Positions 1-8,836 of a stretch of DNA of 64,000 nucleotides are shown piece by piece; position 1 is the stretch's first letter; every line of letters begins with the position of its first letter. A program made the translations under genes and the position numbers. The stretch is from assembly GCF_001422815.1 (NCBI RefSeq), contig NZ_LMMP01000034.1, positions 71,442 through 135,441 of the forward strand. Direction: 5' to 3'. Origin of the DNA: Methylobacterium sp. Leaf91. Its GTDB lineage: Bacteria > Pseudomonadota > Alphaproteobacteria > Rhizobiales > Beijerinckiaceae. The notes beneath the pieces are model-generated. The model saw only the letters and a list, made by a program, of their open reading frames with translations. It did not search any database and had not been told where the DNA came from.

Positions 1-658
1 CGGCCACGGCCACGCTGTTCACCGGCGATGGGAGTTGAACGATGCGCGGTGGCTCGTCGGTCTCGGCGAGGGGCCAGACTCGAAGTGTGGCGTCATAGCC
101 CCCGGTGACCAATCTGCCATCGGGTAGGAAGGCGACGGCGTTGACGTTGCCCGCATGTCCCCGCAGCACCCGCACCGGCCCGCCGGCGAGGGACCGGATA
201 TGCGCGGTTCCATCCCAGGAAGCGGAGGCGAGGCTCGACCCGTCCGGCGAGACGGCGAGGGCCGCGATGGGTCCGGCATGGTCGGAAAAGATCTCGACGG
301 GCTCGGGACGTCCGGCCTGCCAGAGGGCGATGCGCCCGTCCTCGCTGGCCGTGACGAAGCGGCCGCCATCGAGGGCAGCGACGGCATTCACCGCACCGTC
401 GTGGAAACGAAGGACCGAGAGGGCGGTCCCCTGGTCGATCGCCCACAGAATGCCGGAATGGTCGAACCCGCCGGAAATCGCGATGCGTCCGTCCGGGGCA
501 ATCGCCAGCGCCCGCACCGGACCACCATGACCGCGAAGCTGCGCTGAGCCCGGAAGCGGTGCGGAGAGGACGAGGAGCATCGCGCAGATCGGCCAGACGC
601 GACGGAGCGTCTGTCGAGAGAACCGAGGTCGAACCGACAACCCTGATATCCGCGCCAC
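1..658 (-). CDS. WD40-repeat exported protein (partial, 3' end beyond the window)
   Basis: Translating the minus strand gives a chain of WD40 blades. Repeated units end in motifs such as SGGFDHSGILW, TASEDGRIALW, SASWDGTAHIR and TGGYDATLRVW, separated by H-x-G-x-V/I-x-A-x-A turns. This is a beta-propeller of the protein-interaction type. The N-terminus carries a signal-like stretch (RRVWPICAMLLVLSAPLPGSA), so the propeller is probably periplasmic. I chose the GTG at 658 because an AAGAGAG Shine-Dalgarno-like run lies about 7 bases upstream; a TTG slightly downstream is possible. The gene continues past base 1, so a C-terminal domain such as a cytochrome c cannot be excluded. It is divergent from the molybdenum-cofactor operon. 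No specific function can be assigned. Confidence 0.75.
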   Translation of the reverse strand, partial: MARISGLSVRPRFSRQTLRRVWPICAMLLVLSAPLPGSAQLRGHGGPVRALAIAPDGRIAISGGFDHSGILWAIDQGTALSVLRFHDGAVNAVAALDGGRFVTASEDGRIALWQAGRPEPVEIFSDHAGPIAALAVSPDGSSLASASWDGTAHIRSLAGGPVRVLRGHAGNVNAVAFLPDGRLVTGGYDATLRVWPLAETDEPPRIVQLPSPVNSVAVA

Positions 659-777
659 GCCGTCGCTCTCTTACGGGATCGAGGACGTTGAGAATTAGAC
701 GCGGCGACGCAACCTGTCTTCCCTTCCGGCTACCACTCGGCTGATGCGCCGCAGGCGGGGTTGCTCACCCGCTCGCA

Positions 778-1884
778 ATGCCGCATCCGTCACGGCGCAT
801 GTCGATCCGGTCCGCGACTTCGGCCTTGATGCCCCTCGACGACGCCTTGGCGCAACTTCTGGTCGCCGAGCCGGTAAGCGCCATTGCCGTGCCGGTGGGC
901 GATGCGATCGGCTCCGTTCTCGCGGCGGATGTCGTCGCCCCCGCCGACTTACCCACGCATCCGCGCGCGCTGCGGGACGGCTGGGCCGTGGCCGGCAGCA
1001 CTGTGACGGGTGCCTCGGCCTATGCGCCGGTGACGCCGCTCTCGCCTCCGCCCTGGCTCGACGCGGGCGATGCGATGCCGCCTGGCACCGATACGATTCT
1101 GCCTCCTGACGCGATCGACACCGACGGGGACATCGTGGCGGATGCGGCACCGGGCGCAGGCGTGGTCGGCACCGGCCAGGAGATCGCTCGGGGAGACGTT
1201 CTGGCGCGATTCGGGGAACGGCTGACGCCGCTCGGTGCTCTCGCTCTCAGTGCCAGCGGGATCGACACAGTCGCGGTCCGCGTACCGCATGTTCACATCC
1301 TCGACATCGGGGGCCATTCCGCATCCACCATCGCGGCTTTCGCGAAGAAGGCGGGCGTTCGGGTGACGTCGAGCCGATGCTCGCGCGAAAGAGAGTCCAT
1401 CGCCGATGCGCTGCTCATCCCGGGGGCGGACGCGGTGTTCGTCGTCGGCGGCACCGGTTTCGGCCGCAATGACCACAGCGCCGAGGCCCTGGCACGGCGA
1501 GGCCGGCTCGGCGCGCATGGCATCGCGCTTCGTCCGGGAGACAGCGCCGGTTTCGGCTCGATCGGGTCTGTCCCGGTCCTGCTCCTGCCGGGCAGGCCTG
1601 ACGCTGCCCTCGCGACATTCCTTGCCCTTGGGCGTCCCCTACTGGCGAGGCTCTCCGGAGCGAGCCTCCCCGGCAGGGCCAAGGGGCGTCTCGCCCGCAA
1701 GATGTCCTCGACCATTGGAATGAGCGACGTCGTCTTTATCGGCCTGAAGAACGAGCGGGTAGAGCCTCTCGGCGGAGCGGATCTGCCGCTGCGACGGTTG
1801 ATCCACGCCTGGGGCGCGGTTCTGGTGCCGCCGGAGCGGGAAGGCTATCCCGAGGGCGAGTGGATCGAGGTTATGCCCCTGTGA
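778..1884 (+). CDS. Divergent MoeA-family molybdopterin-binding protein
   Basis: A 368-residue protein with the layout of MoeA (molybdopterin molybdenumtransferase) but shorter and degenerate. The N-terminal RDGWAV replaces the usual FDNSAxDGYA. The central MoCF-like domain has VVGGTGFGRNDHS where canonical MoeA has SGG-S-G-D, and LPGRPDAALATF where MoeA has LPGNPVA. The usual STGDEL loop is absent; the same place reads ILDIGGHSAS. It may therefore bind a molybdopterin intermediate without being a normal insertase. It is the first gene of a tightly coupled operon: its TGA overlaps the GTG of the next gene. An ATG at 799 is an alternative start; neither has a clear ribosome binding site. Confidence 0.8.
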   Translation: MPHPSRRMSIRSATSALMPLDDALAQLLVAEPVSAIAVPVGDAIGSVLAADVVAPADLPTHPRALRDGWAVAGSTVTGASAYAPVTPLSPPPWLDAGDAMPPGTDTILPPDAIDTDGDIVADAAPGAGVVGTGQEIARGDVLARFGERLTPLGALALSASGIDTVAVRVPHVHILDIGGHSASTIAAFAKKAGVRVTSSRCSRERESIADALLIPGADAVFVVGGTGFGRNDHSAEALARRGRLGAHGIALRPGDSAGFGSIGSVPVLLLPGRPDAALATFLALGRPLLARLSGASLPGRAKGRLARKMSSTIGMSDVVFIGLKNERVEPLGGADLPLRRLIHAWGAVLVPPEREGYPEGEWIEVMPL

Positions 1885-3875
1885 AGCGTCTCGACGCATC
1901 GGAGTCGAACGAGGATTTCCTGGCGAGGCTGTCGCGCGCGGCCCGTCAGGAGCAGTTCCTCCATGTGGTCAGCCGAGACGAGGCCGCATCGCGGTTTCGC
2001 GCGGCGGTGCCGCATGTGGCGCTGCCATCCGAGAGCGTGCCGCTCGCCGCAACGCTCGGCCGCGCGCTGGCGCGGGACGTTGCCTCGCCCATCGACGTGC
2101 CCCCCTTCGACCGAGCCCTCGTCGATGGGTTCGCACTCCGCTCCTCCGACACACTCGGCGCGAGCGAGGCCGAACCGGCCCGGCTCGGCCTCAACCACGA
2201 GATCCTCGCCTGCGGCGTCGCTCCCCGATTGGCGGTGGAGCCCGGCACGGCGACGACCATCGCCACGGGCGGCATGATTCCACGCGGCGCCGACGCGGTG
2301 GTGATGGTGGAGGCGACCGAGATCGCGTCCGGCGAAGGAGCCCTGGCGATCGACCTCGACCGGGGAGCCGCGCCCGGACAGTTCGTTGGTTATGCCGGGT
2401 CGGACATGGCGCGCGGCGAGACCGTTCTCCGCAAGGGCACCGTCGTCACCGCGCGCGAGATCGGCATGCTGGCCGCCTGCGGCCTCGATGCGGTCGAGAT
2501 GGTGCGCCGGCCGAGGGTCGCCGTGCTCTCCACCGGCGACGAGTTGTCGCCGCCGGGCCAGCCCCTGCCGGCAGCCGGCATTTACGATTCGAACGGCGCC
2601 ATCGTCTCCGCTTCGGTCACCGAGAATGGCGGCGAACCCTTGCCCTTCGGCATCGTCGCGGACGATGAGGCCGCTCTCGAAAGCGCAATCCGCGCGGCGC
2701 TTTCGGAGTGCGACGTCGTCGTCCTGTCGGGCGGTACGTCAAAGGGGGCGGGTGACGTGTCCCACCGCATCCTCTCCCGCCTGGGCGAGCCGGGTATCCT
2801 CGTCCACGGCGTCGCGCTCAAGCCCGGCAAGCCCCTCTGCCTCGCCAAGGCTCAAGGCAAGGCCATCGTCGTCCTGCCCGGCTTCCCGACCTCGGCGATA
2901 TTCACCTTCCACGAATTCGTCGTGCCCCTGATCCGCTCGCTGGCCGGGCTTCCCCCGCGCGAGGACGAGAGCGTCGAAGCTGTGCTGCCCCGGCGCATCC
3001 CCTCAGAACTCGGGCGCATGGAATTCGTGATGGCCTCCCTCGCCCATGGGCGGGACGCTCCGGTCGCCGTTCCGCTGTCCAAGGGTTCCGGCTCGGTGAC
3101 GGCCTTCTCGCAAGCCGACGGCTTCTTCGCGATTCCCGCCGCGCGCGCCGGGCTGGACGCCGGCGAGCCGGTGCGCCTCTCGCGGATCGGCGCGGGCACC
3201 CGCGCCCCCGACCTCACCATCGTCGGCAGCCATTGCGTCGGGCTCGATGCCGTCGTCGGACGCCTGGCCGAGCGCGGCATCCGGGCCCGCACTATCTGGG
3301 TCGGGTCCTCCGGGGGGCTTGCCGCCCTGAAGCGGGGCGAGTGCGAGATCGCCTCGATGCATCTCTTCGATCCCACAACCGGCCGCTACAATGCGCCCTT
3401 CCTGACCCCAGCCTTGCGCCTCGCCGAGGGCTGGACGCGGATGCAGGGATTGGTGTTCCGCCCCGGCGACAGCCGGTTCGCGGAACGCGACGCGGCGGGT
3501 GCCGTCGCGGCGCTCCTCCTCGACCCGGACGCCATCATGGTGAGCCGCAACACCGGCTCGGGGACGCGCCTCCTCATCGACGGGCTTCTGAACGGGGCGC
3601 GCCCTCCCGGCTACTGGAACCAGCCACGTTCGCACAACGCCGTGGCCGCCGCGGTCGCCCAAGGCCGAGCCGATTGGGGTGTCGCCATCGAGGGCGTCGC
3701 GAGTGCCTATGGCCTCGGCTTCCTGCCGCTGGTGAGCGAGCATTACGATTTCGCCTATGCCGAAGATCGGGCGCAGGAGCCGGCTCTCGCCACCTTCCTC
3801 GCGCTGCTCGCCGAGCGGGAAACGGGGGCGCTTCTCGCCGAACTCGGATTTTCCTTGCCGGAGGCCCAGCCATGA
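1881..3875 (+). CDS. MoeA domain fused to a C-terminal periplasmic-binding-protein-like domain
   Basis: About 664 residues. Roughly the first 410 form a MoeA protein, with PPFDRALVDGFAL, LSTGDELSPPG, LSGGTSKGAGD and LPGFPTSAIFTF. The remaining ~230 residues form a PBP-like (LysR-substrate/molybdate-binding type) domain containing GSHCVGLDAVVGRLAERG, ASMHLFDPTTGRYN and SRNTGSGTRLLIDGLL. Such fusions are a known MoeA architecture; the binding domain may sense or present an oxyanion or molybdopterin ligand. The start chosen is the GTG at 1881, which forms a GTGA overlap with the upstream stop. A GTG at 1860 is in frame and also possible. The stop overlaps mobB by ATGA, so translation is coupled. 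Confidence 0.88.
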   Translation: MKRLDASESNEDFLARLSRAARQEQFLHVVSRDEAASRFRAAVPHVALPSESVPLAATLGRALARDVASPIDVPPFDRALVDGFALRSSDTLGASEAEPARLGLNHEILACGVAPRLAVEPGTATTIATGGMIPRGADAVVMVEATEIASGEGALAIDLDRGAAPGQFVGYAGSDMARGETVLRKGTVVTAREIGMLAACGLDAVEMVRRPRVAVLSTGDELSPPGQPLPAAGIYDSNGAIVSASVTENGGEPLPFGIVADDEAALESAIRAALSECDVVVLSGGTSKGAGDVSHRILSRLGEPGILVHGVALKPGKPLCLAKAQGKAIVVLPGFPTSAIFTFHEFVVPLIRSLAGLPPREDESVEAVLPRRIPSELGRMEFVMASLAHGRDAPVAVPLSKGSGSVTAFSQADGFFAIPAARAGLDAGEPVRLSRIGAGTRAPDLTIVGSHCVGLDAVVGRLAERGIRARTIWVGSSGGLAALKRGECEIASMHLFDPTTGRYNAPFLTPALRLAEGWTRMQGLVFRPGDSRFAERDAAGAVAALLLDPDAIMVSRNTGSGTRLLIDGLLNGARPPGYWNQPRSHNAVAAAVAQGRADWGVAIEGVASAYGLGFLPLVSEHYDFAYAEDRAQEPALATFLALLAERETGALLAELGFSLPEAQP

Positions 3876-4426
3876 CGGACCGGACCATGCGGGTCATCGG
3901 CCTCGCCGGCTGGAGCGGGGCGGGCAAGACCACACTTCTCGCCAAGCTCATTCCCGAACTGATCGCCCGCGGCTTCACGGTCTCGACGATCAAGCACGCG
4001 CACCACGCCTTCGACGTGGACCAGCCGGGCAAGGATTCCCACCGGCACCGGCAGGCCGGCGCATCCGAAGTGCTGATCTCGTCGGCGGCCCGGTGGGTGC
4101 AGATGCACGAAGTGCGCGACGGCGCCGAGGCGGGCTTGGCCGACCTGCTGCGCCGCCTCAGCCCCTGCGACCTCGTGCTGGTGGAAGGATTCAAGCGCGA
4201 GGGGCATCTCAAGATCGAGATTCATCGGAACGCCAACGGCCGTCCGCCGCTTCACCCGCAAGACGAGAACATCGTCGCCGTTGCGACGGATGCGGAATTC
4301 CCCGACGCTCGGATTCCGGTGATAGACCTCGACGATGTCGGTGGAATCGCCGGTCTCGTGGCGGTCATGGCGGAGCCGATCGAGGTCGTCCTGAACAGGC
4401 TCGGAGGCCATGGCGCAGCTGACTGA
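3872..4426 (+). CDS. mobB: Molybdopterin-guanine dinucleotide biosynthesis adapter MobB
   Basis: A 184-residue P-loop GTP-binding protein. Walker A is GWSGAGKTTLL near residue 15, and the family pattern STIKHAHHAFDVDQPGKDS follows. LVLVEGFKREGHLKIE is typical of MobB. MobB assists conversion of Mo-molybdopterin to the guanine dinucleotide cofactor used by DMSO-reductase-type enzymes such as formate dehydrogenase. It starts at an ATG overlapping the stop of the MoeA fusion (ATGA), and its own 3' end overlaps the next MoeA by 17 bases, so all four genes appear to be one operon. MobA is not in the window. Confidence 0.93.
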   Translation: MTDRTMRVIGLAGWSGAGKTTLLAKLIPELIARGFTVSTIKHAHHAFDVDQPGKDSHRHRQAGASEVLISSAARWVQMHEVRDGAEAGLADLLRRLSPCDLVLVEGFKREGHLKIEIHRNANGRPPLHPQDENIVAVATDAEFPDARIPVIDLDDVGGIAGLVAVMAEPIEVVLNRLGGHGAAD

Positions 4427-5663
4427 CGATTGCTTCGCCTTCGGTGGGCAGCTCATGAGCGTGGACGACGCCCTGGCGCTGATCGCCGAGCGGCTTCCGG
4501 TGGTCGCCGGGATCGAGACCGTACCGCTTCACGAGGCGGACGGACGCATCGCGGCGGAGGACGTTATCGCCGCTATCGACTTGCCGCCATTCGATAATTC
4601 CGCCGTTGACGGCTACGCGTTGCGCCACACTGACCTTGCTCCCAACGGCGAAACGCGGCTGCCCGTGGAAGGCCGGATCGCCGCCGGCCAAGCCGGTCGG
4701 GAGATGGGAAGCGGGCCGAGCGCGGTCCGCATCTTCACTGGCGCCAGAATGCCGGACGGCGCCGACACGGTCTTCATGCAGGAGGACGTGACGGTCGAGG
4801 GCACCGAGGTGGTCCTCCCCCCCGGTCTGAAGCGCGGATCGAACCGGCGGCTCGCCGGAGAGGATGTCGCAAAAGGCACCACAATCATCACGGCCGGCCG
4901 TCGACTCCGCCCGCAGGATATCGGACTCGCCGCCGCCATAGGCCGCCCGCATCTGACCGTCCGGAAAAGCCTGAAGGTGGCGGTGTTCTCTACCGGCGAT
5001 GAACTGGCCGAGCCGGGGGGCGCCCTGCCGCCGGGGGCCATCCACGATTCCAACCGGGTGATGCTGGTCGCACTGCTGAAACGCTTCGGCGCCGAGGTGA
5101 GCGACCTCGGCATCCTGCGCGATGACCGAACTCTTCTCGCGGCACGCCTCACGGAGGCGGCGTCCGCCCATGATCTCCTTCTTACATCCGGCGGTGTCTC
5201 CACCGGGGAGGAGGATCACGTGAAACCGGCCGTGGAGACCGTCGGCAGCCTCGTTTTCTGGCGACTTGGGATCAAGCCGGGCAGGCCGGTGGCTATGGGC
5301 CTCGTGCAGGGGACACCCTTCGTGGGATTACCGGGCAATCCCGTCGCCGCCTACGTGACCCTGCTCTTCGTCGTACGTCCGCTCCTGGCGCGGCTCGGTG
5401 GAGAAGATTTCGTTCCACCATTAGGCATTCCCGTCCGCTCCACCTTTGCCTATCGCAAGAAGGCTGGCCGCCTGGAATTCATACGGGTAAGCCTGCAGCG
5501 CGCCGCCGATGGACTGCTCGAAGCGGTAAAATTCCCCCGCGATGGGGCCGGTATCCTCTCGTCACTCACCGACAGTGATGCACTGGCTGGCCTCCCGGGC
5601 GAGATTACCCGAATCGAGCCTGGCGATACGATCGAGGTATATCCGCACAGGATGCTGTACTGA
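4410..5663 (+). CDS. moeA: Molybdopterin molybdenumtransferase MoeA
   Basis: A 417-residue protein of normal MoeA length with all hallmark segments: PPFDNSAVDGYAL near residue 60, RIFTGARMPDGADTV, FSTGDELAEPG, SGGVSTGEEDHV and LPGNPVAAYVTL. MoeA ligates molybdate (or tungstate) to adenylylated molybdopterin in the cytoplasm. Of the three MoeA-type genes here this is the only fully canonical one, so it is the best candidate for the housekeeping insertase. It starts inside the end of mobB (17-base overlap). Confidence 0.95.
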   Translation: MAQLTDDCFAFGGQLMSVDDALALIAERLPVVAGIETVPLHEADGRIAAEDVIAAIDLPPFDNSAVDGYALRHTDLAPNGETRLPVEGRIAAGQAGREMGSGPSAVRIFTGARMPDGADTVFMQEDVTVEGTEVVLPPGLKRGSNRRLAGEDVAKGTTIITAGRRLRPQDIGLAAAIGRPHLTVRKSLKVAVFSTGDELAEPGGALPPGAIHDSNRVMLVALLKRFGAEVSDLGILRDDRTLLAARLTEAASAHDLLLTSGGVSTGEEDHVKPAVETVGSLVFWRLGIKPGRPVAMGLVQGTPFVGLPGNPVAAYVTLLFVVRPLLARLGGEDFVPPLGIPVRSTFAYRKKAGRLEFIRVSLQRAADGLLEAVKFPRDGAGILSSLTDSDALAGLPGEITRIEPGDTIEVYPHRMLY

Positions 5664-5760
5664 CGCGGAATCGCCTGTCCTCATACCCGTAAGCGTGACT
5701 GAAGCTTGCATTGCACGGGCTTCGGTACGATGTGCCGGGTGCCCTTCGAGACCGCATGCT

Positions 5761-5778
5761 CCCCGCTTTCGAGCGGGG
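5761..5778. other. Perfect hairpin with TTCG loop between moeA and terC
   Basis: CCCCGCT-TTCG-AGCGGGG forms a perfect 7-bp stem, about 100 bases after moeA and 50 before terC. It is followed by GGCCGCTCG rather than a T-run, so a classical terminator is uncertain. It could be a weak terminator, a processing signal or part of the terC leader. Confidence 0.45.
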
Positions 5779-5826
5779 GGCCGCTCGTTCCGACTCCCTG
5801 CCCCTCCGACCTGATCGAAAGCGCCG

Positions 5827-6528
5827 ATGGATTTCCTCGACTCGCACTTCCTCGTCTCGGTGCTGCAGATCGTCTGGATCGACCTACTCCTTTCCGGCGA
5901 CAATGCGGTCGTCATCGCCATGGCCTGCCGATCCCTTCCCCCGGAGCAGCGGCGCACCGGGATCCTTCTCGGGGCCGGTACGGCAGTTGGGCTTCGCATC
6001 CTCTTCGCCGTCATCATCACTCATCTTCTGGCGGTACCGTTCCTTCGGATCGGTGGCGGGCTGCTTCTCCTTTGGATCGCGGTGAAGCTCGCGCTCGGCG
6101 AGGATGACGAGGCACATGCCGTCGGCGACAGCAAAACCTTATGGAAAGCGGTACGGACCATCGCCATCGCCGATGCGGTGATGAGCCTGGACAACGTCGT
6201 CGCCATCGCAGCCGTTGCGAAGGGCGAGGTGTCGCTATTCGTCTTCGGTCTTCTGCTCTCGATCCCTCTCATCGTCGCGGGCGCATCGCTGATCACGACG
6301 TTGCTGAAGCGCTTCCCCTTGGTGATCTGGGCGGGCGCGGCGCTTCTCGGGTGGATCGCCGGGGAAATGATCGTCACCGATCCCTACATTGCCGAACACG
6401 TGGCCTCGGTGCCCCACGCCCATCAGATCGCGGCTGCGATCTGCGCCGTCATCGTCGTCGCCGCGGCCTTCATCTGGAAGCGCATCGCGGCACCGGCTCG
6501 GACAGTCGCCGGCCACGGCCATCTGTGA
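5827..6528 (+). CDS. TerC family integral membrane protein
   Basis: A 233-residue protein with about seven hydrophobic segments. Two TerC hallmark motifs line the internally repeated halves: LLLSGDNAVVIAMA near residue 20 and VMSLDNVVAIAAVAKG near residue 120. The acidic residues in the membrane are thought to bind metal ions in this family (TerC/Alx/YkoY type, manganese or other metal export). It follows the cofactor operon but is separated by about 160 bases with a hairpin, so it may have its own promoter. I looked for the manganese yybP-ykoY riboswitch that often precedes such genes and did not recognise it. Confidence 0.88.
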   Translation: MDFLDSHFLVSVLQIVWIDLLLSGDNAVVIAMACRSLPPEQRRTGILLGAGTAVGLRILFAVIITHLLAVPFLRIGGGLLLLWIAVKLALGEDDEAHAVGDSKTLWKAVRTIAIADAVMSLDNVVAIAAVAKGEVSLFVFGLLLSIPLIVAGASLITTLLKRFPLVIWAGAALLGWIAGEMIVTDPYIAEHVASVPHAHQIAAAICAVIVVAAAFIWKRIAAPARTVAGHGHL

Positions 6529-6546
6529 GATGCATCACGAACGAGA

Positions 6547-6570
6547 AGAGGCCCCTGTCAGGGGGCCTCT
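6547..6570. terminator. Terminator-like hairpin between convergent genes
   Basis: AGAGGCCCC and GGGGCCTCT form a perfect 9-bp stem with loop TGTCAG, lying 18 bases after the terC-family gene and before the convergent secreted-protein gene. There is no strong T-run on either side, but position and stability suggest bidirectional termination. Confidence 0.65.
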
Positions 6571-6607
6571 CATCTCGCAAAGCTCCTAAATTCTGTTTGG
6601 GGTGATC

Positions 6608-7156
6608 TCAGTTCGCTGTCTCGAGGATTTTGAGATCGAGGGCAGCGAGAGCCATTAGCGGGGGCGGCATGACGACCCCGTCGCGGCGAATCTGCCGAGC
6701 GACCCGCTGGCAACCGGCAATGTCATTGGCAGCCGCAGCGGTATTGCCCTGCTCGATGAACTCGGTGCTCGCAGCCTTGGGCGGTGGTGCGGCGGGGGCG
6801 GCAGCGGGCGCTGGGGCCGATGCGCCCGAAGGCGCAGCGGCATTCTGTGTCGCTCCCTGGGGGCCGGCCGCGCCGGGACCATTCGGGGCGGTCGGCCCGC
6901 TGAGGCCCGAATCCTTCTGTGTCTCACTGCCAGAAGGTTTCTGCGATCCGGAGCCGGGTGCCGTGACCGCTGTGCTAGTCTGGCTCGTAGCTTGACCGGA
7001 TGCTGCCGCCCCAGCGGGCGCATGCAGGAACGCGGTGAGTTCCTTGCAGATATTAGCGGGCTTGCCCGTCGGTTCGGCCAGGGCAACGACCGGCAGCAGA
7101 GACGCCATCGCCGTCCCCGCTGCGGTGGACAATGCTACGATACGGAAACTCATCAT
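6608..7156 (-). CDS. Secreted Ala/Pro/Gly-rich hypothetical protein
   Basis: A 182-residue protein. A signal peptide (MMSFRIVALSTAAGTAMASL, ending near LAEPTG) is followed by a short conserved-looking part, ANICKELTAFLHAP. A long low-complexity linker rich in Ala, Pro, Ser and Gly spans roughly residues 50-125. The C-terminal segment has EQGNTAAAANDIAGCQRVARQI and a final LDLKILETAN. The two cysteines (CKEL and GCQR) may form a disulfide. The start at 7156 is backed by GGGAGG 8 bases upstream. I do not recognise a domain. It lies upstream in position but on the same strand as the tungstate operon, from which it is separated by 139 bases. Confidence 0.7.
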   Translation of the reverse strand: MMSFRIVALSTAAGTAMASLLPVVALAEPTGKPANICKELTAFLHAPAGAAASGQATSQTSTAVTAPGSGSQKPSGSETQKDSGLSGPTAPNGPGAAGPQGATQNAAAPSGASAPAPAAAPAAPPPKAASTEFIEQGNTAAAANDIAGCQRVARQIRRDGVVMPPPLMALAALDLKILETAN

Positions 7157-7295
7157 GTCACGGCCCTCCCAAGGCCAAGCCGTCGCATACGTGACGAAAC
7201 ACTTAGTAGGAGAAAGTGCGACGGCCGAGAGGGGTGTCAAGGGCGGGCAATGGCGGTTCGACCGATCGTACTGCGCATTTGATAGGAGCCAAGGC

Positions 7296-8132
7296 TCATC
7301 TGGCTCCCGCGTTAGGGAAGAAGAGTTGTTCCCCCCCGATCCGGTATGCAGCGATGGCGTTCTGCCCCGGGGTGGAAACGAGCCAGTCGATGAAGGCCTG
7401 TCCCGCCTTCGCCTTCACGTGTGGATGCTTCTCGGGGTTCACGAGCATCACGCCATATTGGTTGAAAAGACGCTTATCGCCTTCGACCAAGATCTTGAGA
7501 TCACCACGATTCTTGAATGACAGCCAAGTGCCCCGGTCGGTGAGCAGATAGGCATTGGAGGCCGATGCGGTATTGAGCGCCGGCCCCATTCCCTGACCCA
7601 CATCCTTGTACCAATCGCCGCGTACCGCGCCGAGATCGAGACCGGTTTCGTTCCAGTAGCGCAGCTCGGCGGTATGGGTGCCCGACCGATCACCGCGAGA
7701 GACGAAGGGTGCCTTGGCGGCGGCGATCTTGCGCAGGGCCTCGACGACGCTGGCGCCGGCCGCGCCGGCCGGATCGTCCTTCGGGCCGACGAGGACGAAA
7801 TCGTTGTACATCACGGGATAACGCTTCGTACTCCATCCCTCGCTGACGAATTTCTCCTCGGCGGTGGTGTCGTGGACGAGGGCGACGTCGGCATCACCGC
7901 GTCGGGCGGCATCGAGTGCCTGTCCGGTGCCGAGGGCGACGACCTTCACGGCAATCCCACTGGCCAGCGTGAACTTCGGCAGCAAATCCTTGAACAGGCC
8001 GGATTGCTCGGTGGACGTGGTGGACGCCACCGTGATCGTCTCCTGGGGGGTGGCCAGAACTGGGCCTGTCGCCAGACCAAGGACGGCAATGAGGAGCCCG
8101 AGGCTCAGGGTAGAGCGGCGAAGGCGGTCCAT
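7296..8132 (-). CDS. tupA: Tungstate ABC transporter substrate-binding protein TupA
   Basis: A 278-residue periplasmic binding protein with a signal peptide (RRSTLSLGLLIAVLGLATG). The mature N-terminus carries the tungstate/molybdate-binding signature ITVASTTSTEQSGLF. DVALVHDTTAEEKFVSEGW and SRGDRSGTHTAELRYW are typical of TupA rather than ModA. TupA binds tungstate with high selectivity in the periplasm and delivers it to TupB. It is the last gene of the tup operon on this strand, overlapping the ATPase gene by 28 bases. Confidence 0.92.
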   Translation of the reverse strand: MDRLRRSTLSLGLLIAVLGLATGPVLATPQETITVASTTSTEQSGLFKDLLPKFTLASGIAVKVVALGTGQALDAARRGDADVALVHDTTAEEKFVSEGWSTKRYPVMYNDFVLVGPKDDPAGAAGASVVEALRKIAAAKAPFVSRGDRSGTHTAELRYWNETGLDLGAVRGDWYKDVGQGMGPALNTASASNAYLLTDRGTWLSFKNRGDLKILVEGDKRLFNQYGVMLVNPEKHPHVKAKAGQAFIDWLVSTPGQNAIAAYRIGGEQLFFPNAGAR

Positions 8133-8836
8133 GGCATTTCTCCAGCGAGGTAAGCTCGCGCCTGCGGCGAGTGTGGGGATGAGAGAGTGCTGCGGACAGG
8201 CCCGTGCTCAACGGCGAGTCCAGCGGCAAGGACGACGACATCTTCGGCGAGACGCATGACCTGGCCGAGATTGTGTGAAACGAGGACCACCTTCGTACCG
8301 GCTTCGGCCATCGACACGACGAGATGCTCGATGGCGTGAGAGGAGGCCGGATCGAGATTGGCGGTGGGCTCATCGAGAAGGAGGAGATCGGGCGCTGTTG
8401 CCCAAGCTCGCGCGAGGGCGAGCCGCTGCTGCTCACCCCCCGACAACCGCGTAGCAGGTGCTCCGGCCTTCTCCGCAAGTCCGACGTGATGCAGTGCCGC
8501 CCGCACACGGTCGTGTCGCTCGCGCCGGCTTAGCTTGAGTGGCGCTAGAGCCAGCGAAACGTTCGCGGCGGCGCTCGCCCTGATGAGACCGGGCCGCTGG
8601 AAGACGAATGCGGTACTTGGTCGAGGATGCGCAGATACGCCGATGCTGATCGTGCCGCTCGTGGGCGCAAGCAGCCCATCAATGAGGCGCAAAAGCACGG
8701 TCTTTCCCGCACCGTTCGCACCGATGATCGCCGTGATGCCGGGCGCTGTCACCGCCACATCGACACCGTTGAGGATCGGCATATTTCCGGCTCGGTAGCA
8801 CAATCCGTCGATCACAAGAGGAAGTGCGGCGCTCAT
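8105..8836 (-). CDS. tupC: Tungstate ABC transporter ATP-binding protein TupC
   Basis: A 243-residue ABC ATPase. Walker A is GANGAGKTVLL near residue 37, the signature is LSGGEQQRLALARA, and Walker B is LLLLDEPTANLDP, followed by an H-loop VSHNL. It energises tungstate import with the permease encoded immediately upstream (4-base overlap at 8833-8836). It lacks the C-terminal TOBE/Mop extension of ModC proteins, which fits TupC. Confidence 0.9.
   Translation of the reverse strand: MSAALPLVIDGLCYRAGNMPILNGVDVAVTAPGITAIIGANGAGKTVLLRLIDGLLAPTSGTISIGVSAHPRPSTAFVFQRPGLIRASAAANVSLALAPLKLSRRERHDRVRAALHHVGLAEKAGAPATRLSGGEQQRLALARAWATAPDLLLLDEPTANLDPASSHAIEHLVVSMAEAGTKVVLVSHNLGQVMRLAEDVVVLAAGLAVEHGPVRSTLSSPHSPQARAYLAGEMPWTAFAALP

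Noticed and set aside
5664-5826. Manganese (yybP-ykoY) riboswitch upstream of the TerC-type gene
   Set aside because: I looked because this class often precedes TerC genes, but the conserved blocks of the motif are not recognisable; only a simple hairpin is present.
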